7,196 nucleotides of DNA from JALOTE01 sp031422195 (GCA_031422195.1 JANOPZ010000110.1:1-7196), one strand, 5' to 3'; shown: positions 1-6,568, numbered from the stretch's first letter. The notes: a model not told the origin generated them from the letters alone. Program-made: numbers and translations.

Positions 1-606
1 CACAGCGTAAGAACCCGGCAAGCCTCACCCAAAGCCGGGCTGGAGCTACCCGCAATTGCCTTAGCGAAAGCAAGCCCGGATTTGTCTGTTTTGCCGCCTA
101 ACCTGCCATTTCAAATGCCAGTAAACTCAGCACCGGCCCAAGTATCCGCCAGCCAGATTGCAGACATGCCCGAATTGACAGGTGTTCGCATTGAACACGC
201 AAAGCGCAATTCAACTGGTGTTTTAACCAGTATTGAACTGGTGTTGGAACCGGCAGAATTGGGCCGTATCACGGCTAGGATTCAACATGAGGCTGGCCGC
301 TTAACTTTGATTTTAAGTGCTGAACACAAACATGTTGCCGATGATTTGGCAAAAGACAGTGGTTTATTGTTGCGGGTGCTGGGTGATCATCTGCCCAATG
401 TCGATCGTATGTCTGTGCATGTTCAGACGGGAAATTCTGAAAGTTTAACTGGGCAAGGCCAATTGTTCTCAGATTTCAATGCGCCGCACAAGGGCTCAAA
501 AGGGCAGGGGGGAAATATTGCCGATGCAAAATTTAACCTGAGCGAGACCACGAGTGATGATCTTGTGCAGGGCATTAATACAACTCTATCGCGTATTTTG
601 GTTTAA
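1..606 (+). CDS. fliK: Flagellar hook-length control protein FliK, C-terminal part (5' end outside window)
   Basis: FliK (called MotD in older rhizobial literature) is a secreted molecular ruler that sets hook length and, through its C-terminal domain, switches the flagellar export gate from hook to filament substrates. The reading frame is open from base 1, so the gene begins upstream; the TTG at 82 is only an internal codon. The visible 201 codons start with a Pro/Ala-rich linker and then carry a Flg_hook-type domain at about 214-429. Its hallmark is IELVLEPAELGRITARIQ, followed by a short strand-rich stretch (GRLTLILSAE) and a helical LLLRVLGDHLPNV segment. The tail of about 58 residues is polar and probably disordered. 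FliK proteins diverge strongly outside the C-terminal domain, so the family call rests on that domain and on the flagellar neighbours. It stops at TAA 604-606, and a 235-bp non-coding gap separates it from ftcR. Confidence 0.9.
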   Translation, partial: HSVRTRQASPKAGLELPAIALAKASPDLSVLPPNLPFQMPVNSAPAQVSASQIADMPELTGVRIEHAKRNSTGVLTSIELVLEPAELGRITARIQHEAGRLTLILSAEHKHVADDLAKDSGLLLRVLGDHLPNVDRMSVHVQTGNSESLTGQGQLFSDFNAPHKGSKGQGGNIADAKFNLSETTSDDLVQGINTTLSRILV

Positions 607-627
607 GCGTTGCTTTAGCTTTTCATT

Positions 628-645
628 AACGTTTTCACGTTTTTT
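628..645 (+). terminator. Weak terminator-like hairpin after fliK
   Basis: AACGT (628-632) and ACGTT (637-641) can pair around a TTTC loop and are followed by four more T residues before a C. It lies 22 nt after the fliK stop, where a rho-independent terminator would be expected. However, the stem is only 5 bp and AT-rich, so it would be unstable. It may be chance in an AT-rich spacer. Confidence 0.2.
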
Positions 646-684
646 CGGATGGTCATAGCTGACTAAGTGTCCATCTTTATGTTC

Positions 685-712
685 TTAACAACATGATATA
701 TATAAGTAATAT
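685..712 (+). promoter_or_regulatory. Candidate distal promoter for ftcR
   Basis: TTAACA (685-690, one mismatch to the sigma-70 -35 consensus) is separated by 16 bp from TAATAT (707-712, four of six matches to the -10). A TATATATAA run overlaps the spacer. If used, transcription would start near 719 and give a leader of about 120 nt containing the inverted repeats at 745-780. AT-rich DNA often yields such matches, so this is a weak alternative to the proximal candidate at 760-789. Confidence 0.22.
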
Positions 713-744
713 TTCTTCGAATGCGAAAAGCTTCATTTCAAAAC

Positions 745-756
745 GTACGTCCGTAC
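745..756. repeat. Short inverted repeat upstream of ftcR (GTACG-TC-CGTAC)
   Basis: GTACG (745-749) and CGTAC (752-756) form a perfect 5-bp inverted repeat with a 2-bp spacer, overlapping the self-complementary ACGTACGT at 743-750. It is a GC-containing island in otherwise AT-rich spacer and sits immediately before a second inverted repeat at 759-780. If the proximal promoter is right, its centre is about 46 bp upstream of the transcription start, a usual place for an activator site. The dyad is directly seen; the operator role is inference. Confidence 0.4.
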
Positions 757-758
757 CA

Positions 759-780
759 CCTGAAAATTCAGGATTCTGAA
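759..780. repeat. Overlapping CTGAA/TTCAG inverted repeats upstream of ftcR
   Basis: CCTGAA-AA-TTCAGG (759-772) is a perfect 6-bp inverted repeat with a 2-bp spacer. Its right half pairs again with a following CTGAA, giving TTCAG-GATT-CTGAA (767-780). There are thus three copies of the CTGAA half-site in alternating orientation within 22 bp. This is the pattern of a dimeric regulator site with an extra half-site, and it overlaps the -35 element of the proximal promoter candidate. LuxR-family regulators (VisNR in Sinorhizobium, VjbR in Brucella) act upstream of rem/ftcR in relatives. Whether one binds here is unknown. Confidence 0.45.
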
Positions 781-789
781 AACTAAAAT
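760..789 (+). promoter_or_regulatory. Candidate proximal promoter for the ftcR-flagellar operon
   Basis: CTGAAA (760-765, four of six matches to TTGACA) is spaced 18 bp from TAAAAT (784-789, five of six matches to TATAAT). The start of transcription would be near 796, leaving a leader of about 45 nt before the preferred ftcR start at 842. The poor -35 lies inside the inverted repeat at 759-772, which fits a regulated promoter. Positions were judged by eye only. Confidence 0.33.
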
Positions 790-827
790 TACAACTCATA
801 GTAGCATTTAATTAACCATGATTTGTA

Positions 828-832
828 GGGAA
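828..832 (+). promoter_or_regulatory. Ribosome binding site that decides the ftcR start
   Basis: GGGAA at 828-832 lies 9 nt before ATG 842, a reasonable Shine-Dalgarno distance. The in-frame ATG at 818 is preceded only by AT-rich sequence (TTTAATTAACC) with no purine-rich motif. This supports starting the protein at 842. Confidence 0.5.
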
Positions 833-841
833 GCTTTAGAG

Positions 842-1564
842 ATGCTGATACTAATTGAAACGCGTGATCTCGTCGTCGACGGCTTTTCGTCACTCTTCAA
901 ACGCGAGGGTGTTTGCATCAGCGGCATGACACCGGAAGATTTCCGTGACTGGTTTTCGATTTTGCCGCAAACAGACCTGAACACGATTGAGGCCGTTTTA
1001 ATCGGGGACTGTTCAGAGCGGATCGCGATGGGTGCGTTGGTAAATGCACGGACAACTGTGCCGCTGTTTGCGTTGATTGATCATCATCGTCTCGAGGAGA
1101 CGCTGCAATTATTTGAAAATGGTTTTGATGACGTTTTGCGCAAACCGGTTCATGTGCGCGAAATTTTGGCGCGCGCAAGTATTGTGCGCCAGCGTCGCTC
1201 ACAATCGCCGAAATTTGAAACCAATATGGGTCTTAAAATCTTTCTTGATGGTCGTGGTCCGCAAGTTGACGGTGTGGCGTTAGAATTGCCGCGGCGCGAG
1301 CGGCGTATCCTTGAAATTCTGTATTTGAATTCTGGCCGCCGTATCTCCAAAGCGCAGCTGTTTTCTGCAGTTTACGGGCTTGATGACGAAAAAATTGAAG
1401 AGACGGTCATTGAAAGTCATATCAGTAAATTGCGCAAAAAATTGAAGTCTTTGCTGGGCCATGATCCAATCGATAGCCAACGGTTTCTGGGTTATTGCTG
1501 GGTGCCTCAAATGGCAGTTCGCAACACTGCAAGGCCCAGCCCCGCGCAAGCCATTGCTGCTTAA
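842..1564 (+). CDS. ftcR: Flagellar transcriptional regulator FtcR (Rem), atypical OmpR-family response regulator
   Basis: FtcR/Rem is an orphan response regulator that activates flagellar genes in Sinorhizobium and Brucella. The 240-aa protein has an N-terminal receiver-like fold (about 1-115) and a C-terminal OmpR-type winged helix (about 128-222) with LPRRERRILEIL, VIESHISKLRKKL and the closing RFLGYC. The receiver keeps the invariant Lys (K101 in RKPVHVREILARA) but is degenerate elsewhere. The first acidic pair is E6-T7, the phospho-Asp position aligns with G55 (D56 is one residue late), and the Thr/Ser switch position is I79. Phosphorylation may therefore not be needed. I chose ATG 842 over ATG 818 because the family starts directly with the first beta strand (MLILIETRDL here) and the only Shine-Dalgarno fits 842. 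A 17-residue Ala/Pro-containing tail follows the winged helix. flgE begins 26 bp downstream, so co-transcription is likely. Confidence 0.93.
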   Translation: MLILIETRDLVVDGFSSLFKREGVCISGMTPEDFRDWFSILPQTDLNTIEAVLIGDCSERIAMGALVNARTTVPLFALIDHHRLEETLQLFENGFDDVLRKPVHVREILARASIVRQRRSQSPKFETNMGLKIFLDGRGPQVDGVALELPRRERRILEILYLNSGRRISKAQLFSAVYGLDDEKIEETVIESHISKLRKKLKSLLGHDPIDSQRFLGYCWVPQMAVRNTARPSPAQAIAA

Positions 1565-1590
1565 ATGAGTTGCAATAGGAGACCGGCCAT

Positions 1591-2847
1591 ATGAGTATTT
1601 ACGGTTTGATGCGCACGGGCGTTTCAGGGATGAATGCCCAATCGTCTAAGCTAGCGATGGTGGCGGACAATATCGCAAACGCGGATTCAACGGGTTATAA
1701 AAGGGCGAGTGCAGAGTTTTCTTCGCTCGTTCTCAATACCACTTATGGGCAATACCAATCTGGCGGGGTTGTGGTTCACGGTCGCCAACATGTGTCGGAA
1801 CAGGGCACGTTGCGGTATTCAACGTCAACCACTGATCTTGCTATTTCAGGCAATGGCTTTTTTGTTGTTGAAGATCCGAACGGCCGAGCATTTTTAACAC
1901 GCGCTGGATCATTTGTACCCGATGCCGATGGTAACTTGGTGAACGCAGCCGGGTACAAATTACTCGGCCACCCAAATGTTTCCAGCGGCGCAAGTTTGGT
2001 TGCCAATGGCTTTGACGGGCTGAGCGTGATCAATATCAACAACCGCACCTTGCAGGCAAATGCTTCAACCGAAGGCACTTTGAATGCCAATTTACCAACA
2101 AGTGCGGCGATTATTGCCGCCGCCAATCTGCCAACAACCAACACCGCCAATTCTGCTTTTAGTGCCAAGACATCGATGATTGCCTATGATTCACTGGGCG
2201 GTGAAATCACATTGGATATTTATTTTGCCAAAACAGGCGCCAACAGCTGGGAAGCTTCAGCTTACAACCGGTCTGGTGCCACCAATGGCGGTTTTCCTTA
2301 TTCGAGTGCTGCCTTATCGACGGCGACCTTAAGTTTTGATCCAACCAGCGGTAGGTTGACACCGCCTTCAGCAAACGCGCTTTCTCTTACAGTGCCGGGC
2401 GGTGAAACACTGAACATTGATTTGAAAAAGATCACCCAGCTATCAACCGGATTTGCAGTGATTGAAGCGCGAGTGGATGGCAATTCCCCCAGCGTTGTTG
2501 ATGGAGTGGAGATTGCTGCCAACGGGCAGGTGATGGGTATTTTGCGCAACGGCACGCGCATGCCGCTGGCACAAATTGCAATTGCTGACGTGCCAAGCGC
2601 CGACCGTATGACACGGGAGCCCGGTAATGTGTTTTCAGTCTCGGACTTGTCAGGCGAGGTACGAATTGGTGCGGCGCAAGCTGGCGGCTTTGGTTCTATC
2701 GTTGGCGGCGCGCTTGAAGAATCGACGGTGGATATTGCTACTGAACTGACAGAAATGATCCAATCGCAGCGTAGTTACACGGCCAATTCCAAAGTATTCA
2801 TGACCGGTGCTGAGTTGATGGATGTTCTTGTTAATCTCAAACGGTAA
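1591..2847 (+). CDS. flgE: Flagellar hook protein FlgE
   Basis: FlgE is exported through the flagellar type III apparatus and polymerises into the hook, the flexible joint between rod and filament. At 418 aa it is of normal length. The N-terminal rod-type motif is clear at residues 4-36 (GLMRTGVSGMNAQSSKLAMV, then DNIANADSTGYKR). The conserved ISGNGFFVVEDPNG segment lies at about 85-98 and is followed by TRAGSF. A variable surface domain (FlgE D2-like) fills the centre, and the C-terminal axial helix ends the protein, including ELTEMIQSQRSYTANSKVF. The two terminal helices form the inner core of the hook. A good Shine-Dalgarno (AGGAG, 1577-1581) sits 9 nt before the ATG. No separate promoter fits in the 26-bp gap after ftcR, so expression probably depends on the ftcR transcript or on a promoter inside ftcR. 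Confidence 0.97.
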   Translation: MSIYGLMRTGVSGMNAQSSKLAMVADNIANADSTGYKRASAEFSSLVLNTTYGQYQSGGVVVHGRQHVSEQGTLRYSTSTTDLAISGNGFFVVEDPNGRAFLTRAGSFVPDADGNLVNAAGYKLLGHPNVSSGASLVANGFDGLSVININNRTLQANASTEGTLNANLPTSAAIIAAANLPTTNTANSAFSAKTSMIAYDSLGGEITLDIYFAKTGANSWEASAYNRSGATNGGFPYSSAALSTATLSFDPTSGRLTPPSANALSLTVPGGETLNIDLKKITQLSTGFAVIEARVDGNSPSVVDGVEIAANGQVMGILRNGTRMPLAQIAIADVPSADRMTREPGNVFSVSDLSGEVRIGAAQAGGFGSIVGGALEESTVDIATELTEMIQSQRSYTANSKVFMTGAELMDVLVNLKR

Positions 2848-2859
2848 GGCGGCATCTCG

Positions 2860-4335
2860 GTGAGCCTTTCAGGCGTCCTCAATACGGCGCGTTTTGCCCT
2901 GGATTCAGCGGCGGCACAAACCGCTCTGGTTTCACGCAATATCGCTGGTGCGGACGATGCGTCTTATTCCCGCAAAATTGTTGAGAGCCGGGCCTACTCA
3001 ACGGAGTATGGTTCGCCTCAGATCCGGCGTGCTGAAAATCCCGCTTTGTTTGCCCGTGCAACTGAAGCCCGATCTGAATCTGCTTCAGCGGGTATTATAA
3101 AAGACGGTTTAACGCGCATTCGCAGCCTGTTTGGCGGTGATGATCGCGAGAACGCACCTTCAACTTTGATCAGCACAATGCAGACAGCACTGCGGACCGC
3201 GGCAAGTGATCCGTCGGACCGGGTTCTTGCGGGACGTGCTTTGGATGCCGCCAGTGCGCTGGCCAATTCGATACGCAATAATGCGGCAGCGATCTCTGGC
3301 CAGCGCAACGATATCGAAGCGCGGCTTGGTCAAGAGGCAGATAAGCTCAACACTTCGCTTGCTTCATTTGAAAGTCTCAATAACAAAATTGTTGGTGGAA
3401 CGCGGCTCGGACAAGATACCACAGACTTGCGGGATCAACGCGATGAAGTGTTGCGCAATATATCAAATGTCATTGGCGTAAAAGCCTTCGCACGAACCGA
3501 CAATGATATTGTGCTGCAAACCGATAGCGGCGTTTTGATGTTTGAAACGAGGGCACGCCCTATCAGCTTTCAACCCAACAGCCCCTTACAAGCCGGGCAA
3601 CTTGGCGGGCGGTTTATGGTGGATGGCGTTGCGGTTGCCGGGCAAAATGCAGTCATGCCGACAAGCTCCGGCATTGTGCACGGTTTGATCAAACTGCGCG
3701 ACGGTGCAACCGTTGAAGCCGAAGCCAAGCTTGATGAAACTGCGCGAATGCTTATTTCGGCTTTCCGCGAAAAAGACAAAACCACTGGCGGCACTAAGCC
3801 TGACATTGCGGGTCTTTTTGCCGCTGATGGATTAGCGAGCCTTCCACCCAACGGCGTGCGTGTGCCAGGCATTGCGCAGCGGTTAACAATAGCGGCATCC
3901 GTTGACCCAGCCAAAGGCGGAAACTTAAATCTATTGCGCGATGGCGGTATTGGCGCACCGGGCGACCCTGCCTATCGTTCAAATCTATCCAATTTAAGCG
4001 GGTTCACTGCACAATTAAACCAATTGGCGCAAGCAACTGATCAATTTATGCCAGTTGACGCGGGTGTGGGCTTGGGCACCTCGCGCAGTGTGTCCGATTT
4101 CTCGGCCAGCGCCTTTGGGGCCTTGGAAGAAGAGCGGCGATCAGCAAGCGATCGAGCCGAATTTTCGTCTATTGTTCTGGAGCGGTCAACAAAGAGTTTG
4201 GCCTCCGAAACCGGTGTTAGCTTGGATGCTGAAATGGCGCGGCTCTTGGAACTTGAACGCAGCTATAGCGCTAGTGCCAAAATCATGACGGTGGTGAGTT
4301 CGATGTATGATGCTCTGTTTAGTGCGGTACGATAA
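2860..4335 (+). CDS. flgK: Flagellar hook-associated protein 1, FlgK
   Basis: FlgK is the first hook-filament junction protein, exported after the hook is complete. The 491-aa product starts at GTG (2860), giving MSLSGVLNTARFALDSAAAQ, the usual beginning of rhizobial FlgK. It is followed by LVSRNIAGADDASYSRK, matching the rod/hook N-terminal signature. The internal GLIKLRDGATVEAEAKLDE segment (about residues 273-291) matches the FlgK helical region that packs against the terminal helices. The C-terminus has the diagnostic SGVSLDAEMARLLELERSY and then SASAKIMTVVSSMYDALF. It is somewhat shorter than enterobacterial FlgK (about 550 aa), the difference lying in the variable outer domain. It begins 12 bp after flgE with an AAGG-type Shine-Dalgarno around 2846-2849. 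No break or frameshift is seen. Confidence 0.96.
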   Translation: MSLSGVLNTARFALDSAAAQTALVSRNIAGADDASYSRKIVESRAYSTEYGSPQIRRAENPALFARATEARSESASAGIIKDGLTRIRSLFGGDDRENAPSTLISTMQTALRTAASDPSDRVLAGRALDAASALANSIRNNAAAISGQRNDIEARLGQEADKLNTSLASFESLNNKIVGGTRLGQDTTDLRDQRDEVLRNISNVIGVKAFARTDNDIVLQTDSGVLMFETRARPISFQPNSPLQAGQLGGRFMVDGVAVAGQNAVMPTSSGIVHGLIKLRDGATVEAEAKLDETARMLISAFREKDKTTGGTKPDIAGLFAADGLASLPPNGVRVPGIAQRLTIAASVDPAKGGNLNLLRDGGIGAPGDPAYRSNLSNLSGFTAQLNQLAQATDQFMPVDAGVGLGTSRSVSDFSASAFGALEEERRSASDRAEFSSIVLERSTKSLASETGVSLDAEMARLLELERSYSASAKIMTVVSSMYDALFSAVR

Positions 4336-4337
4336 TT

Positions 4338-5381
4338 ATGCAGCTTTTACCCACTCGTCTTGTCAATGCAGGCCCGATTGAAGCGCTTGGGCGGATGCAA
4401 GCGGATTTGGCGTTACGCCAAAAAGAGCTTTCCACGGGGCGCAAAGCCGATGCCGGTTTGGAAGCAGGATCAGAGATCAGGCGCAATATTGCGCTTAACA
4501 GTTCTCTTAACGAAATTGAGGCTTTTCAACGCCAGAACGGAACGGTTTCAGCGCGGCTCGGTGGTGCGCAACTAGCACTCGGATCGATTGCTGAAGCGGC
4601 AGCAAATTTCCTTAGTAATGGAATACCTGCTCGCGAAGCCCAAAATGCACGGTTCTTGATGGGGCAAGCGGCCGGTAATGCACTGACGGACATGAACCGT
4701 TTGCTCAATACCAAGGTTGGAGGATTTCCGGTTTTTGGGGGTCAAAACCTTGATGCAAACCCCATGAAAGACTTCAATTCAGCGGAAGGTGCACCTGCTA
4801 AAGCAGCCATTGATGCTGCGTTTCAGAATCAGTTCGGCTTTTTGCCGGATAATGCGCAAGCGGCAAATCTAAATGCTGCCGATTTGAAGACATTTTTTGA
4901 TGGCCCGTTTAGTGCTTTGTTTGATGGCCCGAACTGGGGCACCTTATGGTCAAATGCCAGCCCTAGCGCGATGAAAGCGGAAATCTCTCCGGGCGTGACA
5001 GCTGAGACAAGTTCAACAAGCCATTCCCAAGGCCTAAGAGATCTGGCTAAGGGCTATGTGGCGCTGAGCTATTTTAGCGATAAAACAGTGTCTGATCCAG
5101 CGTTCAAAGGGTTGATTGACGCTTCGCTTGGGTCAACAAGCGTTGCGCGCAGCGGCCTAACATACGAGCAAGCAAAACTTGGCTTAGCAGAAGAACGCAT
5201 CAGCACCGCCAACACTCGGCTTGGTGATATGGAGACCGTTTTTTCCCGTAGTTTGAACGATTTAGAGGCAACCGATCCTTTCGATGTAGCAGCGCGCATT
5301 AACACGCTGCTGACCGGGATTGAAGCCAGCTATGCCATGACAGCGCGTTTGCAACGGCTGTCACTTATCAACTTTTTGTAA
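4338..5381 (+). CDS. flgL: Flagellar hook-associated protein 3, FlgL
   Basis: FlgL is the second junction protein, joining FlgK to the first flagellin subunits. It is related to flagellin, and the 347-aa protein shows this at both ends. The N-terminal helix region has ALRQKELSTGRKADAGLEAG (about 25-44), the flagellin-like segment. The C-terminal region has AEERISTANTRLGDMETVF and ends with SYAMTARLQRLSLINFL. The middle carries FDGPFSALFDGPNWGTLWSN, a motif resembling what I recall from rhizobial FlgL. Only 2 bp separate it from the flgK stop, and no clear Shine-Dalgarno precedes the ATG. Translation is therefore probably coupled to flgK, which suits two proteins needed in similar amounts. Confidence 0.94.
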   Translation: MQLLPTRLVNAGPIEALGRMQADLALRQKELSTGRKADAGLEAGSEIRRNIALNSSLNEIEAFQRQNGTVSARLGGAQLALGSIAEAAANFLSNGIPAREAQNARFLMGQAAGNALTDMNRLLNTKVGGFPVFGGQNLDANPMKDFNSAEGAPAKAAIDAAFQNQFGFLPDNAQAANLNAADLKTFFDGPFSALFDGPNWGTLWSNASPSAMKAEISPGVTAETSSTSHSQGLRDLAKGYVALSYFSDKTVSDPAFKGLIDASLGSTSVARSGLTYEQAKLGLAEERISTANTRLGDMETVFSRSLNDLEATDPFDVAARINTLLTGIEASYAMTARLQRLSLINFL

Positions 5382-5402
5382 TGCGTTTGAGAGGGTAACT
5401 GT

Positions 5403-5750
5403 ATGTATCAATCGGCTTATAACGACATGATGGAGGCGGGAGCCTCATCAACACGGTTGCGTGAAAAAGAAGCGCTGGAACGATCGGTTGTTTTGCTGAA
5501 ACTGGCGCGTGAGGCAGGTTTCCGCTCACTTCGGGGCGCTGAAGCCATCTACACCACCAACCGTGTCTGGTCTTTTTTGATCGAAGATTTATCGCTGAGC
5601 GATAATGAACTCCCCGATGCCGTGCGCGCTAATCTTATTTCGATTGGCATTCATGTGTTGAAGCGGCTTGCTGATTTGCGCGCCGGTGACACGATTGCCG
5701 CTGATGAAATAATCGAGATCACTGAAATCATTCAAGGCGGCCTATCATGA
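5403..5750 (+). CDS. flaF: Flagellar biosynthesis regulator FlaF
   Basis: FlaF is a small cytoplasmic alphaproteobacterial protein that works with FlbT to control flagellin production after transcription; in Caulobacter it is needed for flagellin synthesis. The 115-aa length is typical. Family features are the start MYQSAYNDMMEAG, the basic REKEALERSVVLL helix, TTNRVWSFLIEDL and the conserved ELPDAVRANLISIGIHVL core (about 74-91). The end, EIIEITEIIQGGLS, matches rhizobial FlaF. A strong Shine-Dalgarno (GAGAGGG, 5389-5395) lies 7 nt before the ATG, better than those of flgL and fliQ, so fresh initiation is likely here. Its stop codon overlaps the flbT start (ATGA, 5747-5750), so the two regulators are probably made in a fixed ratio. 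Confidence 0.95.
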   Translation: MYQSAYNDMMEAGASSTRLREKEALERSVVLLKLAREAGFRSLRGAEAIYTTNRVWSFLIEDLSLSDNELPDAVRANLISIGIHVLKRLADLRAGDTIAADEIIEITEIIQGGLS

Positions 5751-6160
5751 ACGGCTCATTGTCGCTGTTGCTCAAGGCGGGTGACCGACTTTTCCTGAAT
5801 GGGGCGGTAATCCGTGCAGATCGCAAAGTACGCATTGAAGTTTTGAATGACGCCGTGTTTTTGCTCGGCACGCATTTATTGCAACCTGAAGACGCCAAAA
5901 CGCCGCTACGACAGCTTTACTTTGCTGTGCAAACTATGCTGGTCGAGCCAGAAGCGGCGGCCCAAGCCAAGTTCGTGGCACTGCGCATGCTGACAGGTCT
6001 GCTGCAAGCGTTTGCCAATCGCGATGTTCTCAACGGTTTGCTCGATGTGGAGCATGATGTTCAGCGTGGTAAGCCCTATCCGGCGCTTAAAAAACTGCGT
6101 GCGCTTTACAAATTTGAGGACAGCATTTTGAACGCAGAACAAGAAGGCAGAGCAGCATGA
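5747..6160 (+). CDS. flbT: Flagellin synthesis regulator FlbT
   Basis: FlbT is an RNA-interacting regulator. In Caulobacter it acts on the flagellin mRNA leader and holds back translation until the hook is complete; in Brucella it has been reported to favour flagellin production instead, so the sign of its effect here cannot be told from sequence. The 137-aa protein has the family signatures: LLKAGDRLFLNGAVIRADRK (residues 8-27), then VFLLGTHLLQPEDAKTPLRQ and LYFAVQTMLVEP. It ends with ALKKLRALYKFEDSILN. The ATG overlaps the flaF stop by 4 nt, and an AAGGCGG Shine-Dalgarno (5734-5740) lies within flaF. Its own stop overlaps the flgD start in the same way. Confidence 0.95.
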   Translation: MNGSLSLLLKAGDRLFLNGAVIRADRKVRIEVLNDAVFLLGTHLLQPEDAKTPLRQLYFAVQTMLVEPEAAAQAKFVALRMLTGLLQAFANRDVLNGLLDVEHDVQRGKPYPALKKLRALYKFEDSILNAEQEGRAA

Positions 6161-6546
6161 TCAGCGCGATAACAGCAGAAACAGCCATTCGCCCCCAACA
6201 AACCACTCAAGAAAAAGCGACTGTCGACTATGATTCATTCCTTAAATTGCTTGTAGCACAAATGCGCAATCAGGACCCGACTTCGCCCACCGATTCAACG
6301 GAGTATTTTTCGCAATTGGCTTCGTTTTCAAACGTGGAGCAGGGCTTGCGCACCAATGATCGGCTCGATGCCATGCTGGCGCAGGGCTCTATGAACCAAG
6401 CAGGAAGTTTGATCGGCAAGACCTATAGTGACGAAAGTCAAAGTAGTAAGATTGAAGCCGTTTTGATCAAGACAGACGGGATTGATATCCGGCTTGAAAA
6501 CGGCACGATCCTACGTCCAGGGCCCGGTTCGACTATTTCAGCGTGA
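6157..6546 (+). CDS. flgD: Flagellar hook cap / scaffold protein FlgD, short form
   Basis: FlgD caps the growing hook and is needed for FlgE assembly; it is exported and later discarded. The 129-aa protein carries the conserved N-terminal domain: FLKLLVAQMRNQDPTSPTDS (residues 28-47), then TEYFSQLASFSNVEQ (48-62). The C-terminal part is only about 65 residues. That is too short for both the Tudor-like and Ig-like (FnIII) domains of enterobacterial FlgD (about 230 aa), though GIDIRLENGTILRPG could be a remnant of one beta unit. Short FlgD proteins are usual in rhizobia, so this is not read as a truncation, and no frameshifted continuation was noticed in the 22-bp gap after it. Start overlaps flbT by 4 nt; the Shine-Dalgarno is GAAGG at 6143-6147. 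Confidence 0.93.
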   Translation: MISAITAETAIRPQQTTQEKATVDYDSFLKLLVAQMRNQDPTSPTDSTEYFSQLASFSNVEQGLRTNDRLDAMLAQGSMNQAGSLIGKTYSDESQSSKIEAVLIKTDGIDIRLENGTILRPGPGSTISA

Positions 6547-6568
6547 TTGATCTCAGAAAAATTTCGCA

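Noticed and set aside
82..606. Complete small gene starting with TTG at 82
   Set aside because: The same frame is open back to base 1, so 82 is an internal Leu codon of a longer fliK cut by the window edge.
918..1202. Minus-strand frame of 94 codons inside ftcR
   Set aside because: It has no recognisable motif, and it lies wholly within a well-supported gene on the other strand.
1553..1576. ATTGC...GCAAT inverted repeat around the ftcR stop as a terminator
   Set aside because: It has only 5 bp with a long loop and no T-run, and it is followed at once by the flgE ribosome site. Chance pairing is likelier.
1776..2168. Minus-strand frame of 130 codons inside flgE
   Set aside because: It is low-complexity Ala/Leu-rich translation opposite a conserved gene, with no family resemblance. 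It is a codon-bias shadow.
3570..3914. Minus-strand frame of 114 codons inside flgK
   Set aside because: It is opposite conserved flgK sequence and Pro/Ser/Ala-rich, with no motif. It is a shadow.
4896..4931. 12-bp direct repeat TTTGATGGCCCG in flgL, 24 bp apart
   Set aside because: It encodes the paired FDGP of a motif that appears usual in rhizobial FlgL. The rest of the two 24-bp units differs, so it is not a recent tandem duplication.
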